The notes under the pieces: model-generated
What the model saw: only the letters and a program-made list of their open reading frames with translations
What the model was told of the DNA's origin: nothing
Database searches by the model: none
Shown: in pieces, positions 29,601 through 35,600 of the stretch
Layout: each line of letters opens with the position of its first letter
Numbering within the stretch: the stretch's first letter is position 1
Made by a program: the position numbers and the translations under genes
NCBI GenBank assembly: GCA_028829895.1
Contig: CM054184.1
Coordinates: 22,423,701-22,487,700, forward strand
Reading direction: 5' to 3'
Length of the DNA: 64,000 nt
Origin: Sinotaia quadrata
Taxonomy: Eukaryota > Mollusca > Gastropoda > Architaenioglossa > Viviparidae

Positions 29601-32600
29601 AAATAATATGAGAATTTTATTTCAGTATCTGTTTTTATATACTCATGGCAAATATTATTTAACTACTAATTGATTGGGATTTAAAAACCAGAACCAGAAT
29701 TATGACAGCAGCCCATATTTCCATACGAATTATGCAGAACAAATTTAGTATAGCACTATGAAGTATGAATAAAAATATCTGAGTTATGAAATTTGACTCA
29801 GGAGGTTTGACATACCAAGAATAAAATATACTTAATATAAGCCATATAAACCCTAAACATTAACCCTGAAATCTTGACATCTGAAATTGAGATAAAAAAT
29901 AATAATCAAAAAATAAAAAAAGACAAGAACCTGGTCCAAGGTTTTGCAGTTGCTGACAATAGATCCAACTGGCTGAGTGTCCTGAAGTGATGATTTCAGT
30001 TCTACCAGCTCTTGCTCACCAGGTGAGAGACGGTTCTCCTGAAAGACAGGAAGATAGATGGCTAATACATTAATCTGCAAATAAGGCAGGTAAAACAAAT
30101 CACCAGCTATTGCTCATGAGGAGAGAAGCCATCCATCTGCATTAAATAATTAGTCCAGCTCAATATGAGTTAGTATAACAGAGTTCCTGATCCCTAACAG
30201 CTGGCAACACACATGCATACAAGCACACAAAAACAATTAGATGATTTTGGATGGTAAAATTTTCTTAAATGTGTATAACATTGAAAAAGTATTGAATTAG
30301 ATAATTCAGCAAGCCCCTGATTCTAAACAATAGCAGACAAAACACAAACCTTATAGGAACATTTCTTGTTGTCTAGCAAGTTTGTAATCAAACTTGTATT
30401 TACTTATATAACATTTTTGTTTACAATTAGCTCTGATAATAATTAATAATTAATTAATAAGTGCAAGTATTGGTTCTTCTATTTTAATGTATTACATAAG
30501 CACAAATATTGGCTCTTTCTTTTAATGTATTATATAAGCTTAAATATTTATTCTTTTGTTTTAATGTATTATATAAGCATTAACTCTTTAAGGGGCAGAG
30601 CGACTGAAAACGTCTTTACTACCGAAAGGGCAAAATGTCCGAAAGCATCCGTATCAACCAGTGCTCTTTTCTTCTCATATCGTTCAAGAAATCATGAGAC
30701 TTCCGGTGTCTACAGAAAGTCAAACGTTTCTACGATGATTCAAGCGCATTTTGAAACATTTTTGCCTTGCTGCGTTCATTTTTTCATAAAGTTTTCTTTG
30801 TTTTTCATGTTTGGTGTTTCAAATGGATTTCTTAGAATTGTCGAGTGATAATGAGGAGTTTACTGGATTCAATTTATCGGATAATGAGGTAAGAGAAGTT
30901 GATTTTGAATCGGACGATGATAGGATTAGAAGTGACATTAGCATCATTAGCGTGCACATGTACATCTTTCAAATTTTGAAGGAGAGTGCATCGCATCAGA
31001 TTCTGAAAATATCGAAGAGGAGTAGGGGGAAGGGGTATCTGGAGAAGCACACGGTTGGAATAGTAGTATTTTAGCACTGAATATATTGAAATTTATAAAA
31101 GAAACGGGGCCAAATGTGACTGTAACTAATGATAGTACTCAGCTGCTTTCTTCTACCAGTTTTTCAAAGAAACATTTGACAAGATAATGGAATAAACGAA
31201 CGAGTAAGCACGTCCGAAAATCGTGGAAAAACAAAATGGTGATCCAGGTTGGAAGGAAACTAAGGCCACTGAAATTAAGGCTTATTTTGGACTTATGATT
31301 TTGATAGGAATTCACAACCTGCCAAGAAAAGAGATGTATTGGTCGTCTGATGACAGATTAGTATTCCTGGCATCAACAAAGTGTGTGTACATAGTGTTTG
31401 TGGTGGACAAGGACATAATTTTTTGTGTGTAAATATATATGTTCATGCATGGATTCAAATTTAACATCTGAAAGTATACTTCAATTAAGGATATTAATAA
31501 AGCTGCTTTCATTTCATTTTATTTCATTGAAGTATATGCACTAATACCTAAGATATAATGTTTTTACTAACATAACCCTAAATCTCACTGAAACCCTGAA
31601 AAATCTTGCCCCTTCAGAGTTAGAAAAAGGAAAAACGTGTGCACCTTAAAGAGTTAAAGACTATCTTTGTATTTGCTATTTACTATCTATTTATCTTAAT
31701 ATTTTTCAGACTATTTGTTTATGGCAAATGGATGTTCATTATGCAAACTGGGAGAGTTTCAAGGGAAACAATGCTCTACTGACCAGTGAACATGGTGGTA
31801 GTGGCTGAATGTTCACTATATGAGAGGTGAGAGGTAGAAGATTTAGCTGATCATCAATCACCATGCAGTTTGAACAAGATGTCAATGAAAGAAGAAACCT
31901 GAAAATAAAAAAAGAAGTAGAGAAAATAGTACATGCTTGAATCCATGATTATCATAAGCATTAAACCGAGCTAAAAAATTGCCTTACAATTTCATAATCA
32001 ACAGATCTTTTCCATCATCAACACTTACATCATCAATATGAGGCAGATTTTTCTTTTTGAATTATCTGCTTTATGAATTCTCCCCAACAACTGTGTGAGA
32101 TAGAATCAGCTAATAATTTCTATAATTGTTTACCAGCATTAATTTTTATTTGTGTGTAAAAGCAAAGAAACAAAAAATCAACTAGCATAAAACTGATGCA
32201 ATTAAACAAAGCAATTTTAAAATAAGTTTCAAAACATAAAGAAGCCAGACTCTAGGACAACATAATCACATTATTTCCATCCAGTTCTTAAGTGCCCTTA
32301 CAGAATTTTCTTACCCTCATCCTCACTGATCAAGTAGCCAACAGTTGCAGACAGATGATTTTTGCATACCAATATGTAATGAACTGAAGTTAAAACTTAC
32401 TGACTACATGATGCAGAGCTTCTCCACTAAAATAGTAACTCAGTAAAGATTGAGAGAATAATACTACAGTTAACCTTTCATTGAATCTTCCAACTATGTC
32501 CTGGTGCGCCTCTGTTCTGTACCTGGCATGGACATCCTAAAAGAAAAGAGAAAAGATGGTATTTCTAATGCATGATATTATCAGTAACACCATTACACAA

Positions 32601-35600
32601 GCAGATAATAATCATCATCATCAATGATATCAAAGTAAATGACTGGATGATGGTATGACTGAGTGTGGGACAGTGCTCGGCAGATATAAGCACTTCCCCA
32701 AACAGATTTTTATGTACAACATGCACTCAAAGTGCCAAAAATAAGATATTCACTTTCACAATATTCCAACTGTGCGTTCTCTTGCTGTAATTATTTTCTA
32801 TTTCCGGGCTAAGTGCAGGACAGTGCACACAAAAACAGGCATTCGAATAGAATGTGTGGGATGAGTGCGAGTCAGTGCGGGCTGATATATGCGCTTCTCC
32901 AGACAGGTTTTTATGTACATGCCTTTAAAGACAGTGACATGAATAAGATATTTACCGAGGTTTTCACAACATTCCAATCATGTGTTTTCATACAATAATT
33001 ATTTCATTATTTTATATGCATAATATAGCATATCTAATGGTGCACCTAGTGTGAGCAGAAACATGCCCTTCCCTGAACAGGTTTTCATGCATATACTCTT
33101 GAGTATAATGACATAGACAAGCTATACACTAATTTTCAAAACATTCTAACTGTGCTTTCTCATGCAATAAATATTTTATACATATAATACAGCATATCTA
33201 ATGGTGCAGCTAGATATTTTTAGAATGTCAATGTCTTATATTATGAAACAAATAGACACATATTAAAAATAAAGATACTAATTACAACTGCTGTTGAACT
33301 TACAAAAAAAAAAGAAACTGTAAATAGTAACAACTAACACTGTAAGAATATTTTATTAAACTAAAGAGAGTATCAGTTTTGCTAGTTTAGAATTGTTTTT
33401 CAAATTGTTAAAGTACATGCATATAATGTGCAAATATAATTTTATGACTTTATTTAGATAGAATGATCATGTCAGTTACAGAAATTAGAAACACAGCATT
33501 ATAATAATAAATGTTTCATTTTACTTTTTTTCCTCTTCAACATGTATTGCATGAAACTAAATTTTTGAGATGTTATATTTCTAAATCTATACAAAAAGAT
33601 TGTCTAAAAATTTATCCTGTAAATGTCTACTCCAAAGAGCAAGTAAACCAAATTTGGATGGTGTACATGAAGTCGTTTTTATTTTACAAGACTCCAAAAG
33701 AAACGTTTTATTCAGTTTTTGACAACTTGCCCTTTGAAAATTTAAACAAAATGCTATTTTGAGAAGATTGTATTTCATTTTCTATGCATCTGTGATACTT
33801 AAAAAAAAATCAGCAATATATTTGTGTTACAGAGAGTTGAAATTGAAATAGCAAAGATGAGCAGTGTATGTTTCATAGTTTTTGTTGTGTGGTCATTTTA
33901 AAAGGGGGTTTTGTGAAATCTGTGTTTTTCTGCAATTACGTCAAACTTTGAACTGTCATAACTTTTTTTTTCTATTAAAATTAGAACTCCAAAATTTTGT
34001 ATGCAATCTTACTTTAAGGTAGATAACATAACCTGCAAATATTCAGCTTATTTGACCTGACTTCAAAATTTGAGTGGTCTTACCTAATATAAGTGAAATT
34101 TCATACAAGGAGAAAATGAAAATGAATATAACTGATTCCATATCAACATAATATCAGTTATAACTCCCCAAATTTCACAAAGTGAAAATGACAGTTCTCA
34201 ACTATCTTTGGTTCTAAGTAGTACAAACAAATCAGCAGTCTTTAGTTCAGATTCTTCATGAATATGTGACTAAATGCATTTATCAAATAATTATTTTTTT
34301 TAAATATCTCACCATAGTCATAGTATAAAGCTGTTTTAAACTGCTCATGGATCTCAACAGCACTACAATTAGACCCCCTCCCTCGACTGTCTCAATTGTA
34401 CGAGCTAACAGATTGGGTGTCAGAGCCTCAAAGTCCTGTAAACAAATAAATAAAATACTGGAAAACAAATATAGAAAAAACATTTTTCTGCAAAAAAAAG
34501 AGCAAAATATATGTGTGTGTAATTTTTGATTGTGAAGTTTCCTCTATGATGTTAAAAAGGAAAAAGTAGCACAAAAAGCTGCCATTTTAATTTTCTAACT
34601 GACAAACAAACAAAAATAAATATGTCAAAATATTGCAACTGGACCAAATGTAAATCTGTGCAAATCTATTGATTACAATGGAAAGAAATGTTTTTCTTTC
34701 TCATGCATAAAATAAGAAAACTGACTAGGAATTATAATACACACTTTATAAAATCTCTTTAGACCTACCTGTAAAACACACATGCCATAAGTGTTTCCTA
34801 ATATTTTATGTGTTTCTGCATAGTAACAGTAGCGAATGTTAGTTGCTGCAACAAATAACTCAAAAGGATCATCTTCCTTCACATCAAGACGCCCACTCTT
34901 GATCTTTTTGGAAATCTGTCGCATCCTTTTCTTCCGGTGACTGCACTCGAAAAGAAAAAGAACAAATGTTAACTGCTTATTAACACATAGGTTTGCCTGC
35001 TATGGCAGGCTTAGTAATATATAAGCTTGCAGTGAGTTTAATTTTAGGTTAAAAAGCAGCTGAGTAAATAAAGGCTTGTATGCAACAATGTGCTGAGTTT
35101 AATTCCAGCAGAAATAATAGACCCATTAACATCACTATCGTTTCTGATTTTTAAAAAAATACTGAATTTTGATAAGCATCTTATGTTATAAGGTAGCCAG
35201 TGAAGAAGTGGAGTGACACGTTTGCTTCTTGCTCTAAAAATAATCTTAACTGCAATATTCTGAACCTGCCAAGCTCTTTCTAGTGACAAATGCTCTAAAA
35301 ACAATTCAATAACAAACCTGCTAAAGCCAAGCTCTTTCTTGTAACACCAGAGGACAGATGGTCGAGCTTTAACCAGTGCTTTCGATAACATATGATGCAA
35401 AATGACTACCTGCAAAAAAATAATTAAAAAAATACCCTAAATGTTTCTGAGTCTTTATTATTTATTAAGCAATACAGGGTGTCTGAACCATCTAGGATGG
35501 GTTTTATTTAGCTATAACTTTTCCAGGGTCTGGGAGATAAGAGAAATGGTGCAAGACTTAAACAAGATGTGTGGCTACAAGTGTGGACTCAGCAACACAT

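Noticed and set aside
35475..35600. CAGGGTGTCTGAACCATC as the end of another DNA transposon
   Set aside because: No inverted partner and no transposase text could be found in the surrounding 2 kb.
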